A stretch of DNA of 64,000 bases from Incurvaria masculella (GCA_946894095.1 OX335650.1:3596001-3660000), one strand, 5' to 3'; shown: positions 34,401 to 44,870, numbered from the stretch's first letter. Notes: generated by a model not told the origin, from the sequence alone. A program made the numbers and translations.

Positions 34401-34917
34401 TCGGTAGGGTTGATGACTTGATATGTAAAAACACTAAAAATACTTTTTTGTACCTAATTCTGGCTCTTAAGCCTCATTGAACAAGAACCATTCCATCTTA
34501 CCTGCTAGCTACGAGTGAATCTCAGTTATCGCATCTCCAATAGGGGTTTTGAGTAGCAGATATTACAGTAAAAACGTCAGATCTAAATTCGCTGCCCCTG
34601 CCATAGAGTAACACTTTTAGATTTTATGCTTTTCAAGCAAATTTCATAATTAATTTTGTTAATTTTTAAATTTTCAGGATGCAAAAAAGGACGACCAGTC
34701 AAAGAAGGCCTACAAGCTCTTGGCTCTGCTTCACTCCGAATGCGATACGATTGTATCACTTGTGAATGACACGGGCAGCCTGGCACGTGAAATTGTTGAC
34801 TTGGAGGACCACATCGAGGCAGAGAAGGCCAAGCGGACTGCTGCGACGCTCGAGAGGGTCCACTCTGATCTGGTGCAGATGCAGAAGGAGATTGAAGCCT
34901 TGGAATGTATCGGTTAG
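25498..34917 (+). CDS. CCDC22: CCDC22, Commander (CCC) complex subunit
   Basis: Scaffold of the COMMD-CCDC22-CCDC93 complex, which recycles endosomal cargo. Exons: 25498-25547, 27999-28170, 28480-28828, 29916-30226, 30783-31010, 31657-31799, 33945-34110, 34678-34917. They sum to 1,659 nt, exactly 552 codons plus TAG, and all phases agree. The N-terminus (MEEVDSIILHFLRQLE) and DLGYKSEVGYQTFLY match the family's calponin-homology-like domain. Exons 4-6 are Lys/Glu-rich coiled coil. KIMEIIGNVAKQKVEIQKIL, KEINNLNGQLDRSF and DAKKDDQSKKAYKLLALLH are the conserved C-terminal coiled coils. It is shorter than the human protein, mainly in the variable middle linker. The last exon is tandemly repeated downstream (34921-35555). 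Confidence 0.93.
25796..25875 (+). repeat. Fragment of the AGCCGTATTCAGAG MITE family
   Basis: ATTAGCACCGGACTAACCAT and AAAGTTAGTCCGCCCACTCT, then GAATACGG, match the 3' two-thirds of the element at 55539-55655. The left terminus is missing here. It lies in CCDC22 intron 1. Confidence 0.6.
26230..27002 (-). mobile_element. 5'-truncated LINE fragment (RNase H and C-terminal zinc knuckle)
   Basis: A 14-bp direct repeat, TTAACCGGAAGTGT, flanks it at 26216-26229 and 27003-27016. It ends with an (AAC)n microsatellite (plus-strand GTTGTTGTTGTTG). The minus strand encodes the end of RNase H (ITLQWIKGHSGSHGKDAADD) and then LTGHCQLNKHLHTIEVTDSP and CRACLEAEETPAHIVMEC, a CCHC-like knuckle. The frame breaks near 26735. 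It is related to the LINE at 49422 but clearly a different family. It sits in CCDC22 intron 1, antisense to the gene. Confidence 0.82.
27139..27497 (-). repeat. Right arm of the long inverted repeat, in CCDC22 intron 1
   Basis: Reverse-complement partner of 24881-25242 (GTTTGGACGTATAGAATGAA, CTAGAAGTACTTTGGGTTTA, TAAGGAATAATG on the minus strand). No coding potential recognised. Confidence 0.7.
27541..27703. repeat. Possible MITE with imperfect terminal inverted repeats
   Basis: The left end, AGGGCCGAGTGCACGAA, is an imperfect reverse complement of the right end, TTCGTGCAATCGGGGCT. A second internal match is GATTAA...TTAACT. No second copy was seen in the window, so the call rests on the ends only. 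Confidence 0.4.
28245..28350 (-). repeat. 5S-type SINE body fragment
   Basis: GCATTGAACGGGTTGGAAAA, TTTTATTGCCGCTTCGACCA and TGCGATGGTACCAACC match the body. Neither head nor tail is present. It lies in CCDC22 intron 2. Confidence 0.55.
29370..29640 (+). repeat. Dispersed repeat, probable LINE 3' end
   Basis: TTTCTTGTCGGCTCTTCTTC, CCGAGTGTGTAATATACATC and TAATGGAGGAAATAAAGAAA occur here and, reversed, at 41078-41352. A shorter piece recurs at 30490-30565. The AATAAAGAAACTGAAAC end and the coding-like GGCTCTTCTTCGCC block suggest a LINE 3' region, but no reverse-transcriptase motif is present. Confidence 0.5.
29649..29778 (-). repeat. tRNA-derived SINE, second copy
   Basis: It shares CATTTATCCAACTCAGAAAG and the CTCTCGCATGAAAGGCAA block with 13202-13330. 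The minus strand shows GGGCTAGAGGA and AAGTTCAAATCC, box A- and B-like. It lies in CCDC22 intron 3. Confidence 0.6.
30490..30565 (+). repeat. Short copy of the LINE 3'-end repeat
   Basis: TAATCGATCAACCACTGTAA and CATCTAATGGAGGAAAAAAA match both ends of the 29370 repeat with the middle missing. It lies in CCDC22 intron 4. Confidence 0.5.
32036..32237 (+). repeat. Dispersed insect repeat, interrupted by a hairpin MITE
   Basis: GCTGCGGTACCCGGCTCCGC, TAAAAAGTAACCCACC and GGTTTAAGAGTTATGGAGGA are typical of a common insect interspersed repeat. The element seems to continue after the hairpin (32412-32510, TCCATGAACACCCCTTACAG), which would make the hairpin the younger insertion. Family name not assigned. 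Confidence 0.45.
32238..32411. repeat. Hairpin MITE carrying two TGACGTCA sites, copy 1
   Basis: Near-complete inverted repeat: GGCTGAGATAAATAGTCGTA at the left and TACGACTATTTATCTCAGCC at the right. Flanked by TTA on both sides, suggesting a 3-bp target duplication. TGACGTCA occurs at 32292-32299 and 32344-32351. It lies in CCDC22 intron 6. The second copy is at 37860. Confidence 0.75.
32880..33070 (+). repeat. Possible SINE-like fragment
   Basis: AGTGCCTCGCTTTAAGGTC and CTAGGTTCGGGTCTCC resemble tRNA box A and B at plausible spacing, followed by a GC-richer block than its surroundings. No second copy was recognised here. Confidence 0.25.
33170..33600 (-). mobile_element. Decayed LINE 3' fragment
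   Basis: The minus strand encodes IIYRLRIGHCCSPVHLARLH and, after a frameshift, CECGLGDGNLEHIFF. This is the RLRxGH...C-x-C...EH pattern found at LINE Pol C-termini. The plus strand at 33172 (GAGTTTCTTGCCAGTTCTTC) resembles the 29370 repeat. Broken frames; in CCDC22 intron 6. Confidence 0.5.
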
Positions 34918-35555
34918 CAACCTACAAGCTTTTGGCTCTGCTTCACTCCGAATGCGGTACGATTGTATCATCTGTGAATGACACGGGCAGCCTGGCACGT
35001 GAAATTGTTGACTTGGGGGACCACATCGAGGCAGAGAAGGCCAAGCGGACTGCTGCGACGCTCGAGAGGGTCCACTCTGATCTGGTGCAGATGCAGAAGG
35101 AGATTGAAGCCTTGGAATGTATCGGTTAGCAACCTACAAGCTTTTGGCTCTGCTTCACTCCGAATGCGGTACGATTGTATCATCTGTGAATGACACGGGC
35201 AGCCTGGCACGTGAAATTGTTGACTTGGGGGACCACATCGAGGCAGAGAAGGCCAAGCGGACTGCTGCGACGCTCGAGAGGGTCCACTCTGATCTGGTGC
35301 AGATGCAGAAGGAGATTGAAGCCTTGGAATGTATCGGTTAGCAACCTACAAGCTTTTGGCTCTGCTTCACTCCGAATGCGGTACGATTGTATCATCTGTG
35401 AATGACACGGGCAGCCTGGCACGTGAGATTGTTGACTTGGAGGATCACATCGAGGCAGAGAAGACCAAGCGGACTGCTGCGACACCGAGAGGGTCCACTC
35501 TGATCTGGTGCAGATGCAGAAGGAGATTGAAGCCTTGGAATGTATCAGTTAGCAA
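34709..35555 (+). repeat. Four tandem copies of the CCDC22 terminal exon
   Basis: Units are 34709-34920 (inside the functional exon), 34921-35132, 35133-35344 (212 bp each) and 35345-35555 (211 bp, with a 1-bp loss in GACACCGAGAGGG). Copies 2 and 3 look identical; 1 and 4 differ at several positions. Each unit begins CCTACAAGCT and ends at the TAG stop plus CAA. The unit starts 31 bases inside the exon, so extra copies lack a splice acceptor and should be 3' UTR. The 3' flank (CCATAAAGCTTG) resembles the unit start, consistent with microhomology-driven duplication. Confidence 0.92.
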
Positions 35556-35637
35556 CCATAAAGCTTGTAAGGAGTTTCATAGATGTGGACTAAAGAATAT
35601 TGTAATTTTGGGAATAGATTGATAGACCTTTGTCTTA

Positions 35638-35643
35638 AATAAA
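35638..35643 (+). terminator. Polyadenylation signal of CCDC22
   Basis: AATAAA about 80 bases after the last repeat copy, followed by a T/G-rich stretch. If used, the mature 3' UTR would contain all three extra exon copies. Confidence 0.6.
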
Positions 35644-35929
35644 ACACCATGTAGTATATGCCATTTTGTGATTTTAATATTTGAGTTGTTTATCGATATT
35701 CCGTCATAGATAGTGTAATGCAGCAAGGTCTATTTCAATTCAATATTCATAGACTGTCTGAGCTTGGGAGGAAAAGCAAAGCACTAAAAATGGCACTGTC
35801 AGTATCTTCTTAAGTGACAAGAATATGCGAGGCATGTAACAAATGTCAGCTTTGGTAACCCAGTGGCGCTACACCTTGCGATAGCGATAGCGGGGGCGAT
35901 AAGCTTGATGAAGCAACTGTGAGGGCGGT

Positions 35930-36117
35930 TGGGCTTTCGCCTGGGTTGGTACCATGGCATTAAATTAACAATGGCCGAAGCGGCAATTAAAATTGTCCGT
36001 GTTTTCTATCCAGCTCAATGTAAAGGAAGGTCCTGGCATGGCACCTAGTTCCCATGTGCTGTGTTGGGCTAATATCATAACAGTTGTTATTAGCTGTCCA
36101 TGTTCAGTTACATAAAA
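35930..36117 (+). repeat. 5S-type SINE body and tail
   Basis: GGTTGGTACCATGGCATTAA, GTCCGTGTTTTCTATCCAGC and AAAGGAAGGTCCTGGCATGG, ending CAGTTACATAAAAAA: the SINE in the sense direction without its 5S head. Confidence 0.62.
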
Positions 36118-36420
36118 AAGCGGTCAAGTGCGAGTCGGACTCGCACAGAAGGGTTCCGTACCATCGTACAAGATTTAACACAAAAACACGTTTTTCGTAT
36201 GGGGGCCTCCCTTTAATTTATTATTTTTTTTATTTTACCTATTTGTTGTTATAGCGGCAAAATAAATACACACTCTGTTAATATATCAGCTGCCTACCTA
36301 TTACGATTCTTGAGATACAGCCCTGTGACAGACGGACGGACAGAAGGACGGACGGACGGACAGCGGAGGCTTAGTAATAGGGTTCCGTTTTCACCCTTTG
36401 GGTATGGAACCCTAAAAAGT
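36118..36420 (+). repeat. Dispersed repeat with GGACGGACGGAC run
   Basis: GCGGTCAAGTGCGAGTCGGA and GGGTTCCGTACCATCG open it. GACAGACGGACGGAC follows, then GGGTTCCGTTTTCACCC and ATGGAACCCTAAAAA. The GGGTTCC/GGAACCC ends are inverted. A truncated copy is at 54527. This layout is widespread in lepidopteran introns; I do not assign a class. Confidence 0.6.
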
Positions 36421-36573
36421 GTCTTGCCGGCTCAACAGTATTGACTTGAGGAGACCAGGATTAAATTTCTCAGATTCAACTTACGCTTTAAAACCTCTGC
36501 ATCTGTGTGATGGAGTAAAAAATCTTGAATGCTAACATTGTATATTTTACTTATTACTTAATGACTGAAAAAA

Positions 36574-39500
36574 CTATTGACGTTTTGGGAGAATTTCTGG
36601 AGGTATGTAGCCCTCATCCACCACACGCGGCTTCTTCTTTTTACCGAACCACTTCTTCGGGTAATAGACAACCTTCTTTTCGATTTCCAGATCCAACTTA
36701 TCTTCATTTTCGAAAAACCACAGCTTCTGCTCTTCCACAGAAAGCGATCTCTGCTTCTCTTCTAGAGCTTGGATTCTTCTGACTTCGTCCAAGCGCTTCG
36801 TCTGTTCGGCTAATTTTTTTTGTCTAGTCTCTTCCCAAGATGTAAACAACTGCAAAATACAAACACTTAAGCCCATGTTCTGATACTTTTCTTCCATCGA
36901 CTCTCACACAATGAAAGAATACAGCCGCACGCACGCCTGCAAATATGGTGTCTGCAAGTCTGCAACTTTGGTGACTTGCAAGTGCACTGCTAACCGCATG
37001 TACTGAACAGTGGTTCGATGCTTGCACTTTAATTGACATAACATTTTATTTTTAAAGTGTATAAATAGAGAATATGATTTATTTTGTGAGTATTCATCTT
37101 AAGGTGGCCCAACTCGGCGGGACTAACTCATTCGCGTGCACTATACAAAACCGTGCTGTTGCATTCTGGGACCTTCTCTGTTTCAAAGAAAAATACAGGC
37201 TCCGTGATGAGGAAGATGCAATATGTCCACAAAAAAGACAATGTGCATAGTGTATGATTTGGTAAGATTTACGAAAATTTTAATTTCAAAACGACTTATA
37301 GCTAAAAGTAAACCACGACCGCTGTAGTCAAAAATCTAACAAAAACCAAATAGATTATAAATCTTGATTAAATAAGCTATGTCTGATGACTATCCTTTTG
37401 AAGATTTTCTTACTTTATCATTGCGTAATAAACCACCAAAGTTATTGTATAAAACGCGCAAAAATTCGAACTTTCGGACCTTATAACTTAGAAACCAAAC
37501 ACAATTTTACAATGCCAACAGTCATCAGACATCTAGTTCGAGCAAATAAAGCTCTTTTGAGCAAAAGTTGGGATCTCTGATAAGAAATATGGGCGTGATC
37601 TTCTTTACCCGTTTGTATGGGGAGATGAGCGGGTTGGGCCACCTTAAGGGGGCGTGTGCGTCAAGATACCTCCACAGAATTTTATAGCTATTTCTGCTAT
37701 AACTCTAAAAATATAAATTTGCTGTAGGGGTCAGCACAATAAGCAGTGGTGTATTTCATTTCATAAAACAATTACAAAAGTTGGAATTTATTTCATAATT
37801 GTGAGGATGCGTGTAAAAAGTAGTACGACCCTATGCTTCAGTAGAGTTTACAATACTCAGGCTGAGATAAATAGTCATGACCGTAACTAAGACTAACGAA
37901 AAGTAGTACTTTGTGACGTCACTTTGACACAGTTGTATGGACGAAATATCAAAGTAATGCAAAGTGACGTCACAAAGTATTACTTTTCGTTAGTCTTAGT
38001 TTCTGTTACGACTATTTATCTTAGCCTCAGACTTCCATAATGTCGTTCCTTTTGAGACGTTTCTCATAGTGTTTTATTGTCAATTGGTTTGCGAGCCGAT
38101 TTGGGTGGACCTGTAACCTTTGTTTATGTTTAGTGTTGGAGGATTTTAGTTCTTCACATAAAGTTGGAATGTTGAGCAGTTGGTGCAGTTCTTGGGTGGT
38201 TATGAACCGAGTAGCATTAGTTATACTTTTGCACTTGGCAACTTTTTGCGCTATGCCACTTAATTATCTCAAATGCTAGCCTTTTTTACCCGACTACGGC
38301 GAAATCAAGGATTTTTTATAGTTGCATGACATTACACTTAACTGCTTAGTGTGCTCGTCAATATAGTTATAATTTGTAACTTCCTATTGTTGGTAGGTTA
38401 AAGCAGAAGTGCTGACGAAAGACTGTGGCGTCATCTACATGGATGCACAAACCCCTTAAATGGTTGACGACACAAGTTTAGATTATGCAGAAAGATAACG
38501 TAGCTGTTACCCTATTACACCCTTTTCCGCATGCGAGACTCTTTTTTGAGATTTGTTGTTTCTGTTTGTATGAATAAATGAATAAAAGTGAAAATGTTTA
38601 CTAGCGATTTTCATGCCTAAAGATTTTCGGTATTTACCTTTTTTTGCTCTCTGCGGATTTTTGTACCAAAAATTTGGCCGATCGGAACACCCTAGGGTTC
38701 GTTAAAGAAATAAATAAAATTGTAACCTTAATTTAACACTGTCCATACACACACCTGACCATGCGGCCGTACATGAACTCACATCTAGGCAGAGTAGCCA
38801 GGGTGTGCCCTTGCTCTGTCCCCAACTTACATAAACACATACAATATTTCAGGAAAAAAATCTGGCTCAGTATTTATTTCACCAATGCCAAAGCCAGATG
38901 CTTCTAACGATTGGCAGAGCACCACTTTTAGGCTTTCTTGGTATTCACAACTATTCCAAAAGTTTATGGACCAGTATGAATATGTCTTAGCGACATGCGC
39001 TCTGTAAAAAATACATGCCAGTGAAATAGGCATAACTAATTAAGTGCCTATGTTGTACCTGTTGTTGTTGTAGGATGTCCTTCTGTTGTGTTTTATTGAT
39101 AGCATTTTCAATCAGAATCTTCAAGTCTTCTTCCATAGAAACTTCAATTGCAGGAACAGCATTCAAGCAATTAGTGCAGTCCTCAAGAGCTTTTGCAGAC
39201 TCAGCATTGGCGTCTTTTTGTTCCTGAATACATTTAAGTACATCTTTGTAAACTTTAGGAGACTTGCCTTTAGCCAAGGAGTGTGCAGCTGCCAGTAACT
39301 TGTCATACTTTTTGTACATTAACCAACCGAGAATTTGCAGGTTCGCATGCAGATTGTCAGATTTGGACTGTGCTATCCAAGCTAGTGTTTTACCCGCCCG
39401 AAGCAAGGGATCCTTTAAATCAAAATGATCGTCAAAGTATGGGTTCCTCAAGAATTTCACCCGTATTTTAATCTCCTCAACTTTTTGCTTCCCTTTCGGT

Positions 39501-40102
39501 GTCTCGGGTTCCTCAGGTGGCGGAGGAGGCTTGTAAGTGATGATGTATTTGTAACAGGAGAATAAAGCTAAAGAGCAAGTAATGTCATTGGAATAGTCCT
39601 CCTGCAGCATGACTAGGCTCGCTGCCATCGCAGCCTTTTCGTAGTCTTTACGTTTGAGCAACTCGTCCATGAGAATGTTTGCCGTGAACTGATCGAGGAA
39701 GATGCCATAGTTCAAAGGGTCCCACAAGACCTGCAGGAGCTCCTCAGTGTGTCCACACTCGATGTAACTGCGTACGGCGGCGTAGTGTGTGGAGTCGAGC
39801 GTGTTGCCCGTGTCTGCGGTTAACCGCAGCTTGTGCAAAAGGTCCCTGAGCTCATCCAGGTAAGAGGCGTCCTTCATCGAGTTCGCGAAAATGTCCACGT
39901 CGAGCGCGCTCATGACGCCCTTAGACGAGTGACTCTGGTCGACTGCATTGTAAAAGTCCTCCAGATTTACCTTCTGCAATATCGGTGAGGAACTCCGCGC
40001 GTTCCAGGCCTCTGGACAGCGGTATGCGTGCGTCAGGAAGCTGCACGATTGCATGACGCTAGCGGGTTTCCGACCGAAAACGAACAAAACCGATCGAAGC
40101 AT
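36574..40102 (-). CDS. mRpS27: Mitochondrial small ribosomal subunit protein mS27
   Basis: A PPR-like protein of the mitochondrial 28S subunit. Minus-strand exons 40102-39059 and 36849-36574 join in phase 0 to give 439 residues, close to the usual family length. The chosen start (MLRSVLFVFGRKPASVM) gives a basic presequence; an in-frame ATG at 40237 would add 45 unsupported residues. Diagnostic stretches are WNARSSSPILQKVNLEDFYN, CGHTEELLQVLWDPLNYGIF and FLRNPYFDDHFDLKDPLLRA, then in exon 2 LFTSWEETRQKKLAEQTKRL and the basic end WFGKKKKPRVVDEGYIPPEI. It ends in a CAACAACAACAG run at the donor. The 2.2-kb intron holds two MITEs. Confidence 0.92.
37099..37647. repeat. TTAA-flanked MITE, copy 1 (mRpS27 intron)
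   Basis: TTAA at 37099-37102 and 37644-37647 flank 541 bases that start GGTGGCCCAACTCG and end CGGGTTGGGCCACC, a terminal inverted repeat of about 14 bases. The whole unit matches 60643-61198 in reverse complement. No transposase is encoded. TTAA duplication is the hallmark of piggyBac-type transposition; the superfamily link is an inference. Confidence 0.8.
37860..38026. repeat. Hairpin MITE carrying two TGACGTCA sites, copy 2
   Basis: GGCTGAGATAAATAGTCATG at the left pairs with ACGACTATTTATCTTAGCC at the right. It is flanked by TCA on both sides. TGACGTCA occurs at 37914-37921 and 37965-37972. It shares most of its length with 32238-32411. Confidence 0.75.
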
Positions 40103-40237
40103 CTTGTCCCTACATAAATGTTCTTTGGGATGCAGAGAAAAACATTTACTTTGGGTAAATTTTGAATAAGAACCCATAGATAATATAATATTACTGCGTA
40201 ATATAGATGGGAAAGCTGGGAACACTTCGGTTAACAA

Positions 40238-41077
40238 GGTGAAACAGCGATATAAAGGCGAACGTTAGAAAGAGAAAGCACTACTTTTTACTCAAAAGGT
40301 TGCCAGATTAGGGATAAGTTAAAAGATTTCAAGATTTTTATGAGCGCTGGAACCAAAGTCTATGACTTTTTAACCAGCAATGTTCATAGATAAAATAAGT
40401 AATAAAACGATAATTTCTTAGTGAAATAAATATACTTTATTTTTCTTTGGAAAAAATCTACTGAAGTACTTAAAAGTATTTTTACTCTTAATATTATCTA
40501 CAATAATTTAATTTTCACGGATTTTTTTTGTAGTAAGTATAAATGATGAATACATAATTTCTTCAAGTTTCGAAGATCCAAAATTGTATTTAAGTTATTA
40601 CCTAGTTCGTCACCTATGGAAAATGTAGAATTACGATTAGTTAAAAAAATCGGCGAGTGAGATAAGTTAGGAAGTCAATGGTTGATAGTAAATGCGGCAA
40701 TTTTCATACTGAAAATGAGAAAAGGACTTGGACAAATGACGATTAGTTGAAAGTTTCATTTAGCTAATCACTAAAAGGGATTTCAAATTAATCAAATGAT
40801 TATGAAAGTCCGGGTGGCGGAGGTATTCCGAGATGAGATATTGATCAATTCATTTTACGCCATCTATAATTTGAACTCTATTATTTACTAAATCTACATT
40901 ATGTTAACATTTAATAGTGTTTAACAACGGTTAAATACTATAAACTCTATTTGTATTCGAAATTCGAAATTCGGGTGTACAGAGCCTTCGTCATTATTAA
41001 TACTAAATTGTATCATCAAAAATTTGTCAGCAATTTTATACTACATGTAGTATTTATCAAAATAATAATTATAATAG
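40238..41077. other. AT-rich intergenic stretch
   Basis: Upstream of mRpS27. No coding exon, RNA gene or repeat recurring in the window was recognised. The mRpS27 promoter must lie at its left edge. Confidence 0.5.
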
Positions 41078-41352
41078 TTTTAGTTTCTTTATTTCCTCCA
41101 TTAGATGTATATTACACACTCGGATTCATATTATTTTTTTCCGTCGGTTCGATTACTTCTGGCGAAGAAGAGCCGACAAGAAACTTCGTCAGGTTGGTCA
41201 TTGTATTATTATTTTTTCCAGTGATACTTACAAACTAGTTTACAGTGATTGATTGATTGATTACTACTGCTCACAAAGAACATTATTATAAGAACATTAT
41301 ATACATTGGTGAGGAGCAAACTCTTGACTACGATAATAACATCTTATTCTAA
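41078..41352 (-). repeat. LINE 3'-end repeat, inverted copy
   Basis: Reverse-complement match of 29370-29640, including TTTCTTTATTTCCTCCATTA, TATATTACACACTCGGATTC and GAAGAAGAGCCGACAAGAAA. A GATTGATTGATT microsatellite lies inside. Confidence 0.55.
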
Positions 41353-41615
41353 ATTAATAGGAATTATGATCTAAATTATTCTGGTGTAAAAAGCCATCGT
41401 CATTTTTGATACAAGGTAATATCAAATTAAATATAAGTTAGTAAATAATAAACAAATTCATACTAACAATAACAATGATACAAAATGTAATCCCCTGTTT
41501 ACAGTAAAAATGATTGAAATTCAGTAATTATAATAGGCTACTTCTGTTACCCGGTCATGTATTCATGGGAAAAGATCTGAACGTGTTCATCTGCTCTGGA
41601 TAAGTGCTATAATAA

Positions 41616-44234
41616 CTACCGGTGCTTCCTTTTCAAGGACTTTTTGAATTTTTCTACAGCTAACTTTTGAAGATAACCTAACTTCTCATCAGCCCTACTA
41701 TCTATTTCCTTCAATAATCTATTAACAGATTTACACCAATAATTGAGTTGAAACTTTAAAACAAATTCAAAAAGATATGACTGTGCTTGTTCACTGTGAT
41801 GAATACAATTGATCCATTTTACAAGAACATTTTTCCTTAAATGACTTAACAAGTTTCGAAATACCGTCTAAATTAGCATGTTCGTCTAAATAATTATTAA
41901 TAGCACATGTACAATTTTTATAAAATTCAATCATATCGGAAGAAGGATACATAAAAAAATTTCTTATTCTCAATGAAAGCATGTTCAGGTAACCTATGAT
42001 CAGTTACAAAAATATTCTTACAAGATGTACAATTATCTAATTTTAGTACTATTTTCTTGGCTACCCAGCCTGCTATGTAAGCATTAGCATAACTCTGACA
42101 TTTTTCATTAATTACATCACTAGTAGTAATAAAGGGTTTATTGGTAACTGACAAACTTGGTAAACAACATTTTGTAGAGGCTGTACCACAAACAGCCTGG
42201 GAAGCCTCAGAATCCAAACTAGCCTTAAACAAATTTACCATATTTTTTAAGTCAACAAGATTATGAGCCCTATCTTTCTTACAATTAGCACCAGGAGAAT
42301 GAACACTATGGGTATCACTAATTATTAAAGCTTTAATAGAATTTTGAAACGCGTTGCACATAGGACTAACATTACGATAATTATGAGACCTTAATTTCCC
42401 AAAAAAATTTTCTAGAGGATCCTCATTTAAATTTCTAGGGGAAAAAAACCTAACACCCTTACTTCTAAGAAAATACCATAAACTTCTAAAACTCTTAATT
42501 GTAGTTATCCAATTCTGGGCACTAGGAATCGAGTGCGTACGCCCATTCGTATCTACAAATTTCAAAGTTTCTAACATTTTAATAGCTTCGATCCAAAAAG
42601 TATGATGTGAACTATTTTCCTGGACTCGCACTCGTAACTTTCCTTTATCATAAGCCTTATATCCATTAACACTATCAAACAACTTATCAAAAAATCCCAC
42701 GAGTTCTGCTCCGATAGAACTTGATACTCGTCTGCCATTGATGTCAGGTAGTCCAGCTGCAAAGTAAAATAAAATGCTTGCAAACTCAGTGTAAGTACCT
42801 TCTTAGAATGGTTCTAAGTGGATTTTGTCTTCCATTTGAGCACAACATTGATGGACAACCAACACATCATTACTTTGAGATAAGTATCTATTCATCCTTT
42901 GATTTATTAGCATGTTACCTTTCAGTACTTCAAATGCCTCTGTTCATATTGTTTGTACAAGTAATTGATTGGAAGACACCTTCAGAGGTTAGGGGCGCCT
43001 TTAAACGATATATTTATTATAAGTTCTGCTATTCCGTGCCATATTATGTTTTCAGTATTTTATGTTAAAATTCAATGAAGATACAACATGAAATAATCAT
43101 AAATTCGTAGTCAATAACCAAAATAAAAAAGCATACTAAATAACCCTTAGAAATACAAACACTATTGCAGTTTAAAAAAAATAGTTGTTTGCCTACCGAA
43201 GTTCTTGAGTGTGCAGAGGTACTTGTGCATGCTGGAACTGAAAATTTGAACACATTTATTAACTTTATTTTTTTTCATTTTTAATGGATCAATATGTACA
43301 TCTGTCACTTTCGGTATCATCCTCGCTTCCCCATTTGGACTATCTCTTTCATAGGCCTCCACCAGATCTTGCCACCTGGCCCTCTTTTTGTCACGACCAA
43401 ACAAAATATCGTACTTCATTAAATTATTACGAAGACCTTTCAATAGGTGAGAAGGATCATAAATAATAAACAATTCTTCACCGGCCACTCGAATCACCTG
43501 ATTTTCATAATGTTCATCTTTCAAAACACAGTCACGCATAGTTTCCTTCCTCAATATATTGATCGCTCCCCTATTGGATGCGCCTTGGTCACAAATTAAG
43601 GAAAGCGGAACCAAGTTACATTCTTTTAGCATAGCCACAACCTCTTTCAATATACCTGCTAATCTTTCACTCGGTGTTTTCCCTTCACAGAAGTAATAAG
43701 CTATCACCTGCTTCCATGAATGACATACTCCTCTTAACATTATTACCAAAGCATGATCTGCAAATTTTCGTCGCCTTTCATTTTCCCCGAGATCTACCAA
43801 CCCTACAATTTTGTCATCAGGAGATAAATGAACCCCACAACTCAAAGATATTTCATCTATAACAATAGAGCAATATTTTCTAGTGGAATTCCAAGTTAAC
43901 GTTTCATTTGCTAAAAAGGTTTTAATACTGTTATTTAACCCAGTTCCAAAACTAATCTTTCTTATAATTGACTGCAGTGTTTTAGTCGTCGGTAGTACAA
44001 AATGTTTCTCAAGGAATTTATATCCTTTCGGACTAGATTTATACATCGCCAAACAGAAAAATTTTTCATCCAATGTGTACTTGCGCCCCATTTTCTTACG
44101 ATTCACATTCAATAATTGCATTCTAATAAACTCTCTATTTGTCTTATTTAATTTATTGAGCATACGCTCAGATACGATATTTATACTCCTCTGTAGTGTT
44201 CTTCTATGCATCCGGACTCGTAGTCCTTTCGTTT
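41616..44234 (-). pseudogene. P-element-like transposase, C-terminally frameshifted
   Basis: Two exons join in phase: 44234-43197 (acceptor TTTTCAG, donor TTCG/GTAGGC) and 42756 to a stop at 41927. RKYCSIVIDEISLSCGVHLS, LICDQGASNRGAINIL and YDPSHLLKGLRNNLMKYD are the DDE-type RNase H and GTP-binding-insertion motifs of P-element/THAP9 transposases. LNEDPLENFFGKLRSHNYRN is their conserved C-terminal block. Family-like sequence continues past the stop in two other frames (41982-41791, then 41852-41616), meaning two frameshifts, both near homopolymer runs. It is therefore probably dead, unless the shifts are sequencing errors. It lies between mRpS27 and EMC10. Confidence 0.85.
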
Positions 44235-44269
44235 CTGAAAAGGAAACAAATAAAAAATTACGTATACCT

Positions 44270-44405
44270 TTAATTGAAATAACTTTAATTTTCTATAGTA
44301 GAGGTATTTAATTGTTTCATTTTTTTTATTTAAGATCTCAGGCAATTTATACACGTCAGGAAGTTGTACACTCCTATAATAAGAAGCCGGTTTAGGAGCA
44401 CACAA
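44270..44405 (-). CDS. Possible further transposase exon
   Basis: The minus strand reads SVQLPDVYKLPEILNKKNET and ends LK before GTATACG, a possible donor. TATTATAG just upstream could be the acceptor. Phase does not agree with the 44234 acceptor, so either an exon is missing or the 5' part is also decayed. Confidence 0.35.
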
Positions 44406-44529
44406 ACCACAACAATTATAAATGTTAGAAATGAAAGGTACCTCTAATAATAATCATAGCAAATAAACCGTCTGTGTACTTATGCACGCAAGTAAAGAGT
44501 TATACTTCTTACAAAACTAACATAAATTA

Positions 44530-44645
44530 TATTTTGTTACATTGCCTCGACTTGGCTTGGGCTTGGGCTTGAGCTTGGGGCTTGGGCTTGGGCTTGGCAT
44601 GGCTCGGCTTACTAGATCCGGCAGATTAGATAGATAGATAGATTA
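44530..44645 (+). repeat. CTTGGG hexamer array and AGAT microsatellite
   Basis: CTTGGG/CTTGAG/CTTGGC units repeat about ten times at 44549-44606, followed by AGATAGATAGATAGAT at 44628-44643. Simple sequence with no gene. Confidence 0.7.
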
Positions 44646-44870
44646 CTAGACGGCATGATGGTATGCTTATGTCCGTGCATGCATATGCACGAATGACAAA
44701 ATGACATAGCAACAAGAAAAGTAGCCCCACACAATACTCCAAATAACCTCCAAAATTATTTCGATACAAACCTAACATCACTACATCATTACATGTTACA
44801 TACAAACATTCACTCATAATGATTTTTTTAATGCGCCTAAATAAGCATAACTTCAATTTTTTTTCTATCG

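Noticed and set aside
34921..35555. Extra CCDC22 copies as alternative last exons
   Set aside because: The repeated unit starts inside the exon and excludes the splice acceptor at 34677, so the copies cannot be spliced in by the same signal.
44530..44645. Telomere- or satellite-like array
   Set aside because: The CTTGGG units are few and irregular and occur once; simple-sequence expansion is enough to explain them.
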